Made by a program: the position numbers and the translations under genes. Positions 25,101-33,900 of a stretch of 64,000 nt of DNA are shown one piece after another (the first letter of the stretch is position 1; each line of letters opens with the position of its first letter). Source of the DNA: Bactericera cockerelli (taxonomy: Eukaryota; Arthropoda; Insecta; Hemiptera; Triozidae). The stretch spans positions 14,535,363 to 14,599,362 of the forward strand of contig CM044967.1 of NCBI GenBank assembly GCA_024516035.1, given 5' to 3'. The notes below the pieces were generated by a model. It had not been told where the DNA came from, made no database searches, and saw only the letters and a list, made by a program, of their open reading frames with translations.

Positions 25101-28100
25101 CTTTCCTTCTCTTTTTGGACTTTGGTTTTTTTTTTTCTTCTTTTTTACAGTTTTTTTTAGTATGGTAATCCTCTTGAATTTTTTTTTTATCTACAACATT
25201 GCTATCGGTAGTACCAGAGAGGACGGGCATGTTCCCTTGTATTCAGAGATGTGCCACGCCATCCATGCCGTGACTTACTCGGGTGGAATTGAGGAGAATG
25301 TAAAGATTGTGAGTGAAAAGAAACCTTTCCTTTGTCCCGGTAGCTCAGTGGTACAGGTGGCACTCTGAGAATCCAGAGGTCGTGGGTTCGAAACCCAGCC
25401 GGGGCATGACAAGTTATCCTCTCATTTGGGATTTTACCACATAATAATATGTCTTGGGCTTACTGCTGGAATAATGGGACTTTAATAGTCCTTATCGGGC
25501 AGTATAAATAAGGCGATATTATTATTATTCCTTCTCTTTTTGGACTTTGGTTTTTTTCTTCTTTTTTTTACAGCTTTTTTCATTATGGTAATCCTCTTGA
25601 ATTTTTTTTTTTTTTAATCACGTGGGTAGGTGCTACAAAAAGCTTACAGAGAAAATTACTTGAAACTGTTTTACAGAAGGCAAAGTATTCAAAATCCTTG
25701 AGCGATTTCCTCTCTGATTTGAGAGAATGTATTACAATTCAGACTATATTTTTATAATATAATATAATAATTATCACCAACCTCAGTAGCTTGAACGGTA
25801 AGGCGATGGACTTGTAACCTGGAGGTCGGTGGTTCAAGTCACGGTTTCAGCGTGGATTTAGTAAAGCGAGTTTGAGTATAGTTGTGATATCACGTAAGTG
25901 ATTAACACAAATATGATAACTTTTACTTTACTTTTCTTTATAATAATTATCTTTAGTGGAAGATAACCACCAGGCAAGGATATTGCTCAAAGCATTTTCT
26001 ACCACCTAACCCTCAGAGTCTTATTAGTCTGAATCAGTCGATAATTTTTTTTTAAATCAATTATTATTATTTCCTGTTTGTTCTCACAGGTAACTGTGGA
26101 TGTGCACAATGAATGCACTTGTGATCATTCTGGTACCTCAGCTTCAGCCCCTCTAGCGGCTGGCGTTCTAGCTTTGGTTCTGGAAGCCAAGTAAGTTAGC
26201 CAATCAGTCAACACAGTAAAGTGAGAATTTGTATGAGATGTACAAAATATTAAAAGTGTAAAACATTTAGAGTAAACATAAAATAAACTGCAAAGAGGTC
26301 AGTGAGAAAATGCTGAAAGATAATTATACTGGTAGATAAAGTCTGCACTAACTTTATAGAAAATTAGATATTTAGAATTCTATTTACTATTTCTTAATTT
26401 CACTTTTAGATTATCTGTTATAATAAATCAATATGCTGTATCAAACGATATGTAATTTTCTGCTACTGTACCTTTTATCTAAGTCACACAGAACTTATCT
26501 GAATAGAGAGAATACAAGCCCAACCAACCACAAGCGCTGAAAAGTTGGCAGTTATTTAGGGACTGAAAATAATATAAAATTAGTTGTTTTTTTTTTTTTT
26601 GTCTACCGAAATAAATTATAAGTAGAACAGAATTATTATATACAAGTTTGTGTGGATGGAGCTGTGATGAACACAAATATGACAACCTAATCTTAAGCCA
26701 GGTACTAGAAAAACTGTAAGAAGACTACCTTATGAAGATGGAGCTGGATTACCAGTGATCTATTGTTAATATGTATACCATTATTTCCTCTTCATAATGA
26801 TGTCAGTCTGTTGATTAAATATAAATTATGTATCTGCTTGAAAAAAAATCTTAAGCCAGACCCTCCCTCAACTATAGAATCACAGACACAGTGGTCTATA
26901 GTCCGACATGGGGAACACTCTGACTTATATTAAATTTAATCCTGTTTTATTATCCGGCCCTTGTTAATCCATGACAATGTGTATTATTTTCAGTAAGAAC
27001 CTCACATGGCGAGATGTCCAGCACTTGTTGGTTTACAGTTGCGAAGTAGGACCCCTCATGGAAGATGTGTGGTTTCAAAACTCCAAAGGCTTCTTGTATC
27101 ACCCGGCACATGGTTTCGGTTTGATCAATGCGTACAAAATGGTCACTCTGGCCAAAATATGGGTCAATGTTCCTCCACAGGCCATGTGTGAAGTAACGCT
27201 AGATGTCGGGTAAGCTAGCTTTAAACAGAGTGAATTCTATGGAAGTGTTTGGATATTCTACCAAACAGTATGGCTATAATATATAATTATCACAAAGGTC
27301 AAGGGTCCTGTCTGCTTGTCTTGAAAAAGATCCCGAAACGCAATGCTGAGGAAATTTTAGTAGGTACCATAAAATTTTAAGGAACGAAGTTCGATGCTCT
27401 TGTACACAGCATCTGGAGGGAAGAGGCGATTCGTGGTAATCATCTAGGTAACTTTGGATTAACTCTATCTCAATTAGGGTAGTCTCAACTTCAAAAATTG
27501 TTTATTCATATTATGAGTCAATTTAAGAGCTGTCAGGTTTTGAAGTCGGCACTGGTCATTCTCCTTATTCACCTCTGTAGCAATTATTTTGAAGTTGAGG
27601 CTACATTTAACGCTTGGATAATCTTCCTAACGCCAACCCTGTCTAGGGAGCCAAAGGTTTGTGTTATAGTCTCTTGACCTGACAGGTTTGGTACCGTATC
27701 TGTATAACGCCCCCTAGCGAGACTATAAAGAACACTTATGTCCGTAGAGTATGTAATTATGTAGCCATGAACTCCCTAGAAATTCCACCACCAGCAGTAA
27801 TCTGTTGTAGAAGTTTGAATACTAAAATTTTATTTTAGTAAATAAAATTAACCTTTTACGGTCCAGTGCATGTCCCACATGCAACCATAGAAACGCCGCT
27901 ACACTCCAGTACAAAATTCACTAGAACAGTCCTTAAGGTCCAGTGCATGTCCCACATGCATTGTTTTGTTTGTTCATCAGGTCGAGTTGTTTCGGAAAGA
28001 AACGAAGCGCTACGGTCCAGTAGATATTTTCTTTCAAATTACAGACCTCGTATACAGGGTGTTTGTCGACGACCCAAACTTTTGACTTTGTAAAAAGAAC

Positions 28101-29653
28101 AATAGATCCCCAATTAGCGATATGGGAGCTAAAAATGGGTAAATAATTACGTATAAAACACTGTTAAAAAAAGGTAAGTAGTGGAAGTACAAAAAGACAA
28201 TGTATTGAAGAGGGTCGTGAAATCAATGCTAACAACACCACCCTGTATCACACATCATCCATCTTTGTCTAACTCATGTCAACAAGTGTGCTAGAAAGAG
28301 ACAGAGATATACTTTGCAGAGGTATCTTTGACCCTCAAATAAACATATAAAGAAAATAAATTACTTACCACAAAGTAAATTTCGAATTTTCTTTGCTTCT
28401 TCTTTACCTATAAAACTATACAGTTTTCTTTTAGACATTTTTATCACAGAAATAAAGACGATAGAACAGGTACTACACTGAACCAACCTTCCGCAGGTTG
28501 CACTGATAATAATGTTTGTTTACACAGCTGGCTTACATTTTAGACACTTTTGACTTGTTCGTAAATATTCTACGGAATATCACGAATCGACTAGAATAAA
28601 TCTGATAGGCTGATAATTAAAGGAAAATATAAAATGAAATCGAATAAAGTGGAGGGAAATCTTGCATGTGGGACATGCACTGGACCTTAAGGACTGTTCT
28701 TGTGAATTTTATACTGGAGTGTAGCGGCGTTTCTATGTTTGCATGTGGGACATGCACTGGACCGTATGGGCAGTTCCAATTTTTTTTCACTGGAGTGCAA
28801 AAGGTTAAGAAGTTAAATTCCTTCACAGTTAACAGAAGTTGCAGAAGTTTGAATACTAAAACTTTATCCTTGGTCCATGTTAAAGGAAGAACACAGAATT
28901 CTCCAACCCGAATCCCTTCGACCATGCTTTCAACATCACCGCTTGTGCCGACACGCCTCAGGCTATCAAGTACCTAGAGCATGTGGTAGCTGTCGTAAGC
29001 TTAGAACATCCCCGGAGAGGAGACGTTCAGATTGAGCTCGTGGCTCCCACAGCTCCAGACGAACACGACGGTAACATACAGTCGAACCTGGATATGAGAG
29101 ATCTGGATATAAGAGAAACCTGGATATGAGAGATCTGGATATAAGAGAAACCTGGATATGAGAGATCTGGATATAAGAGAAACCTGGATATATTAAAAGA
29201 TAACGATTTCCAGGTCGACTTTGCCTCTCTATAAGAGAAAATGAAATCTTTACAAGAGAAACCTCTTATATTCAGTTTTCTCTTATAATCAGGTTTGACT
29301 GTATTAGTATCTTAAAAGATAAATGAAAGGAAAATCAATCAAATTTTTCTAATACCTAAATCTGTAGATCTTCAAATAAAATTTGAGGATTTTTATGTGG
29401 GAAAAATTAAGAACCTACTCAAACTTTTTTCAAAATTAAATTCATTCTTCAGAATTTGTAAATTATTTTTGAGGTTGATTAAAATTATGCTTCTAAGAAA
29501 TCTGGTAATCAGATTTTGATTATAATCCTCTTAGCAAACTAGGGGTGGTGGCACAACAGATAAAAATTCATCTGTGGAACTTCAAGAGTCAAACTCAGGT
29601 CTAAGCTTCTGTTATTGATTCGAGAGATCTTTCAATAAGGCAGATTCTTTTAT

Positions 29654-29685
<32 letters not shown>

Positions 29686-30375
29686 CTTTGTCATTTGATT
29701 CGTGCAATTATTCGTATGTATGTTTACTGATTTCCAGGAACCAAGTCAGTCCTCCTAGATCCCAGACCGGAGGATAACGCTAAAATAGGCCTTAAAGAAT
29801 GGTCCATATTGACCTTGAAACACTGGGGGGAGGATCCAGTAGGACAGTGGAGGTTCAGAATACTGGATTCGGTGAGTTTTTTGTTTATTGCTTTTTAGGA
29901 TTCATTTAGATCTGCTATGTACCATATTTGAAATCTTTGCTTAAAATACATAAACTCACATAATTGCAAGCCGTTGTCGGTTTTTCTTTCAAGTTGATGG
30001 TGTATAAAGAAAGAGTAAATAAGGTGATATATCAACCTTCTATGAAGTTATTTTAAACTCTAATATCATTGGATAAGTTTACAATGCAAGGATTAGCACA
30101 GCACTGAAGTTCAATGATCAGATCGCTTGGGCTTGGAATCTTACTATAATATTTCTTACTATGTATTCTCCATGGATTTATAATGCTACCTTTTATTGAC
30201 CTTTCAGAGGTATGTTTCTGACCCGAAGAACGTAACTCAAAAAGGAATTGTGAAATCTTTGAAGCTGATTCTCTACGGAACCAAAGACATGCCTGCTCAT
30301 TACAAAAATAAAAGGAATTACGAATACGTCGACCCGCTTGCCACTGAACCTCCCACAGTAGTGCATGTAATATAG
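19150..30375 (+). CDS. Furin/PC1-like proprotein convertase (kexin-type subtilase), 12 exons
   Basis: It is a calcium-dependent serine protease of the secretory pathway that cleaves precursors after basic pairs. Exons are 19150-19272, 19737-19856, 20054-20341, 21004-21156, 21873-22035, 23948-24120, 24872-25084, 26090-26190, 26994-27209, 28886-29070, 29738-29871 and 30208-30375; all phases agree, giving 678 aa. Layout: N-terminal hydrophobic signal or signal-anchor (residues 4-30), prodomain, SKR autoprocessing site (129-131), S8 catalytic domain, then a P domain. Catalytic residues are D214 (VIDDG), H254 (KHGTRC), oxyanion N355 (AAGNG) and S428 (SGTSAS). Asn at the oxyanion position argues against PC2, which has Asp. 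The P domain keeps RRGD. The protein ends soon after the P domain, with no Cys-rich region or C-terminal membrane anchor. The acceptor of the 28886 exon is weak. Introns hold a mariner, a piggyBac-like MITE, a pogo-like MITE and SINEs. Assignment to PC1/3 or furin needs a tree. Confidence 0.93.
19294..19435 (-). mobile_element. Family A SINE with 17-bp target duplication
   Basis: A minus-strand family A SINE is flanked by the exact direct repeat gttcataacagattata at 19277-19293 and 19436-19452. It inserted a few bases downstream of the first splice donor of the convertase gene. Confidence 0.9.
19505..19630. repeat. Dispersed repeat fragment in convertase intron 1
   Basis: It shares gatggtctccaac, gaaaagttggctcgt, gtgagaactt and ctgcaagctag with 57115-57290. 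The class is unknown. Confidence 0.6.
20413..20524 (-). mobile_element. Family A SINE, truncated
   Basis: The body (gatatcac-like, actactcaaactcgctttac) and box B complement (acttgaaccaccgacc) are present. The element breaks off within the tRNA-like head. Confidence 0.7.
20728..20848. repeat. Dispersed repeat, also at 48187-48305
   Basis: The two copies share agggtggcgtcatcgtgaa, ctgtctttacaaggaggcta and ataattgacaag, ending cccccagaacca. This may be a LINE 3' end, which is inferred only. Confidence 0.65.
21197..21373. mobile_element. Short MITE in convertase intron 4
   Basis: Inverted ends ggatcccactgag and ttggtgggatcc, with internal inverted aacattttgttgcgc-like sequence. A related element lies near 62347-62550. 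Confidence 0.55.
22313..23607 (-). mobile_element. mariner element, 1.3 kb, with both ends
   Basis: TA target duplications are at 22311-22312 and 23608-23609. Inverted ends of about 28 bp read cgagggcggatcaagaagta on the left and, as complement, cgtaggtagatcaataagta on the right, both followed by cccgtgttt. It lies in intron 5 of the convertase gene, opposite to transcription. Confidence 0.93.
22377..23437 (-). pseudogene. mariner transposase, one frameshift
   Basis: It is a DD34D cut-and-paste transposase. The N-terminal helix-turn-helix part reads from 23437 (MSNMEKEQ) to about 23100. A small indel near 23100-23115 then moves the frame, and the catalytic part continues from about 23102 to the stop at 22377. 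Catalytic signatures are [13 protein letters not shown] and [12 protein letters not shown], which supply the three acidic residues, and WVPRLL follows the frame break. Combined length is close to the usual 345-350 aa. With one break and all catalytic residues kept, this copy has decayed little. Confidence 0.93.
24253..24350 (-). repeat. Decayed copy of the hammerhead repeat
   Basis: It aligns with 5235-5340, but the core is damaged. Extra bases lie before TTGATGA and the GAAA box reads GGAA. It probably cannot cleave. Confidence 0.75.
25190..25332 (+). pseudogene. Duplicated partial exon of the convertase gene
   Basis: This is a second copy of the last ~120 bases of exon 7 (24968-25084) and of the following intron, arranged as a direct tandem repeat. 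The exon part encodes the same peptide except one Ala-to-Gly change. It lacks the first half of the exon, with the oxyanion-loop Asn, and has no counterpart acceptor at the same place, although a pyrimidine-rich ttttttacag lies upstream at about 25141-25150. It is probably not in the main transcript. Confidence 0.7.
25333..25528 (+). mobile_element. tRNA-derived SINE, family D
   Basis: Head gtcccggtagctcagtggta with box B ggttcgaaaccc. The tail contains cagtataaataaggcgatat and then an attatt microsatellite. It inserted into the second copy of the duplicated intron. Other copies are at 37888-37980 (plus, head) and 40443-40608 (minus). Confidence 0.85.
25776..25930 (+). mobile_element. tRNA-derived SINE, family A, near full length
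   Basis: Head cctcagtagcttgaacggta, box B ggttcaagtca, and the complete body ending tgattaacacaaatatgata. Confidence 0.85.
27852..28804. mobile_element. piggyBac-like MITE, 953 bp, TTAA target
   Basis: It is flanked by TTAA at 27848-27851 and 28805-28808, with ends ccttttacgg and gcaaaagg. Long inverted repeats share ggtccagtgcatgtcccaca (twice per arm), gaaacgccgctacactccag and agtccttaaggtcc. No transposase ORF. A smaller tatacagggtg to caccctgtat segment (28037-28252) is nested inside. The host motif gaagtttgaatactaaaa occurs on both sides (about 27811 and 28844). Confidence 0.85.
29077..29303. mobile_element. pogo/Tc1-like MITE with internal tandem repeat
   Basis: Ends ta-cagtcgaacctggatat and aatcaggtttgactg-ta are inverted with TA targets. 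Next to the left end, a unit of about 36 bases (cctggatatgagagatctgg plus ataagagaaa) is repeated three times. It begins about 7 bases after the splice donor of exon 10 of the convertase gene. Confidence 0.8.
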
Positions 30376-30554
30376 CATAGTAGGCTAATTGATAAATTCA
30401 TATGGTTCAACTCCAAAGAAAAAAATTTTAAAGAGGAAGAGCCCAAAAAACATTTTAATCTTTCGTTATACCTATTATTTTCAACCACTAAACAATGTGA
30501 TCAATCCCTGAAACATGTTTGTTGAAAAGAAGAAAATATATAATATTAAAGTAA

Positions 30555-30589
30555 AATAAATAAAAGAACAAAGTTTATTTTGATTTATT
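30555..30589. promoter_or_regulatory. Interdigitated poly(A) signals of convergent genes
   Basis: AATAAA on the plus strand (30555-30560) follows the convertase stop at 30375. AATAAA on the minus strand (30574-30579 and 30584-30589) follows the CRAL-TRIO stop at 30997. If both are used, the two 3' ends overlap or touch. Confidence 0.55.
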
Positions 30590-30996
30590 TCTTAGTAGTG
30601 AAAATACTGGAAGATTTGTTAAACTTTAAAATCTTTCTCATTATGTGAAAGCCATCACAGTAGCAGATTCAGCAGACTGACATATCGGCTTCAGAAGTGT
30701 GAAAGACCTTAGAATATTTACAGGTTCCGTAATAATGTCATCTAGTTGTATCATTTTACAGCCAAATTCACTCAGAGTTCAACTGTTTTCCAAAAAGTTC
30801 ACTATTGCCATTGAGTTTGCTCCTAGATCCCTTAAGAAAATTCTTAACAAACTTTTCAAGTGATTTGTTGGACTACAATAGTTAAAGGTATCAATTTTCA
30901 TCACAATACCTGTATTACACGAATGAGCTTTTAAAAAAAGTACTCTCTCTCACAAACAGTATACTTTTAGACTCTCAAAAGATCATGGCTGGCAAT

Positions 30997-33900
30997 TTAG
31001 TCGATTGCAATTTTTCTAAAGGAACCCTCTAATGACGTCCGTTCTTCGCATGGTTTGCCGGACCTCTTGTATTCGTCTGCCTTGAGCTCTTGTTCTCGGA
31101 TGAACCACGCGCGATTTCTGATCAGCTCCTCGTCCCATTGATCTGGGAATAAAAATTCAAATCATGATGACTAAAGTTCACAATATTCAAGAAAGATGGA
31201 TAAATTCAAAATGGACAAGTCGTGTGAAGAAAAATTTAGAGGATGCTCAGATTTCACAGTCATCATTAAATTTTGTACAGACTACCACATTTATTTAGTC
31301 CCAGAACACCCTCCATTGAAATAAAGTTCATTTAACAAACTCAACAGAAAAAGGAAAAAAATCTGAGAAGATGAAATGTCAGAATCAAAATATATTGTAT
31401 TTTATTTTGTTGTGGTTGCAGTTGTTGTTGTTGCTTTTGTTGTTAGAACAGTGCCTGCGGTGTTCTTGGTTGTTGAAAATGACATGAAACATCAAAAAAC
31501 AAAACTCAAACCCATAATAAAATTACAAGCTGCTAGGGGTACCATTTTACTTTTTATTTTTTGTCTTCTGGTTAAACTTCGTACATGTGTTAAACTGACA
31601 ATGTGTTTTCAGTAAGTATCTATTGACAATAACACCTGGTTTAAGGACTCACAAGGAGACGAAGTAGATGGAGACAATGTATTATTTTTAAATAAAACTT
31701 GTCTAGCAGGAAGTAAGAGTTGTGGTTCTTTTAGCTGGAACCTAATCCGACGGGTACAATAAAATGTATGACCAAGTTGTGTGTTTCTTATTTCGTAATG
31801 AGTCACCTATACCAATGGTTTTATGAACTTGTTTGTCTTGACCATGAAACAGATGAACATCTTGGAGAACTTTGCATTGCAATTGCAAGTACTGTAATGG
31901 GAAGCCCAACTCTCATTCTCATTCTAATGCAAGTACCTACTTTATTCATACGAGTGGTCCAAGAGTAAAGGCATTCTTCAGCATATAAACCAGTTTATTT
32001 ATTTATTTTTCATTTTATAAACATTAGGTATAATTTGATAGTGCACTTAGCACTAAGGAAACTGATAGGAACTGACTGCTTTCAATGTAGCACTGCAACA
32101 CTAAAAAATTCTTTTAATTTTTATTCACAGCAGCATTGCAAGATTAAATGAGACCTTTTAACAGGATAATGAACTAGTATAGTAAGAGATACATTTGAAC
32201 TACTAGCTCACACAAAAAAGGTTAGAAAAAGACAGAGAACACAGAAAAGATGGAAAAACTGCGTCAAGGAATTTGAGAGATTTTCTATTTGATAGAAATG
32301 CCGACCGCAATTTAATTTGGGAAAAGACAAAGTTAAAAAAGAAGAAGAGAATGAGAGACAAAGAATGATAGAAATAATTATTAAAAAAAAAAAACCTGAA
32401 TGAGATTGAGGTTCAATTAAACAGGTTAGACTGGATAAACACCGACCACATTCTAGATTTTAGTGTAGGAAAAGGGGATAATATATATAAGAGGAAGTAT
32501 TTGACGAAGAGGATGTTTCAGTATAAACAGAAAAGTAAGAATTTGTAATGGACGTTTCTCACCCCTCATCTCCTCTAGAGTCATAGTTTCCTCCCCTTGA
32601 TAGTCCTTGGGCAGGATCTCTTTAGGAACCAGCTCGTGCAGTTTGTCGATACCCCTGATGGCTTGTACCTGACACAAGTGAGAGTAGAAAAATGTTAAGA
32701 ATGCCAAAATTCAATATTTTTATTTATTTACATATTTTATTAGTGTTTATAGACCTTATGGTCCACAAGTGGACATAGTCAATCGTCAATACAAAAAATA
32801 AATATAGGATAATATACAATATAAAAAAAAAACATTGACAGAGTAGAGGGTAAGTAGATATAAGAAACTTAAAAGATATAGAAAGTGGAACGGGCTGCAA
32901 TGAACTTCAATTCTAATTGTTGACATGTTAACAAGAGAAAAAAAAAGTCATAGAAGAATACTAATAAATAGATAGTGAGTAGTGAGTATCTCTGTAACTA
33001 ATATTATTAGTTTTAAGAAAGCTTTACAATTAACCATCATCATGTTCTTCTCACCTGTTGCCTGTTGCATAAAATGTTGTCTGTTGCATAACAACGCTCT
33101 CTCGCCTGTTGCATAACATGGATATTTATATGACCTTTGAGGTTTTCAGTAAAAGTCCAATGACTCTATCAAGTAACACTTCATAGTAATCTCTTACGTA
33201 TTTGGTTTCAAAACAATCATTTAGGGCAATTTTTATGCAAATTTGGTGTCAAAATAATCGTTTAGAGCAATTTTTATATAGATATTCCGGAAAAGAACTA
33301 GATCACTGAACTAATTTGTACATACCCTTTGTGTCAGCTTCTTGGGGATGAATGTTTTAGCTAGGTTGATGACGTTTTCTAGCACTTTGCTTGAATTATA
33401 CACTACGAACGAGCTTAATCTGAAGGGAAAAGCATTCTGAAATGTGAAAAATTGTTCAATTTGATATATTTTAATAGTATCCCTTTGATACATATAACAA
33501 TTAAAGCGATTCACTTTTTATCTTCAATGTATCCTAGAAATTCACAGCATTGAGAAGAAAAATAATTATAATACATAGGAATCCAAATACGGCTCCTGCA
33601 TTCCAACCCATTGTTGTACTCACTGTGCCATGGACGCTATTCTAAGCCATGTTGCGTCCTACTGTGTTACCAGGCGTATTTAGTTATTAGTTATTACTAA
33701 TTTAGTAATAAATTATTATAAAATTATTTATTAAATAGATAAATAATTTGGGGCTTTTAGAATGATCAAATCTAATTTCAAGAATAATATGAACACAAAT
33801 ACAGTCGAACCTGGATATAAAATTTTATATCCAGGTTCGACTGTATATAAAATTTTATATCCATCAAATTTTTCGACGTTGCTCCTCAAATATTTTCTGA

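Noticed and set aside
25333..25405. A true tRNA gene (tagctcagtgg and ggttcgaaaccc)
   Set aside because: The sequence continues into a repeated SINE body, similar heads occur at 37888 and 40608, and the cloverleaf is not clean.
29079..29190. CRISPR-like direct repeats
   Set aside because: The repeats are contiguous with no spacers and derive from a pogo-like transposon end in an animal genome.
31376..31615. 79-codon ORF with a hydrophobic start
   Set aside because: It arises from a gtt/gttg microsatellite inside a CRAL-TRIO intron and has no splice or homology support.
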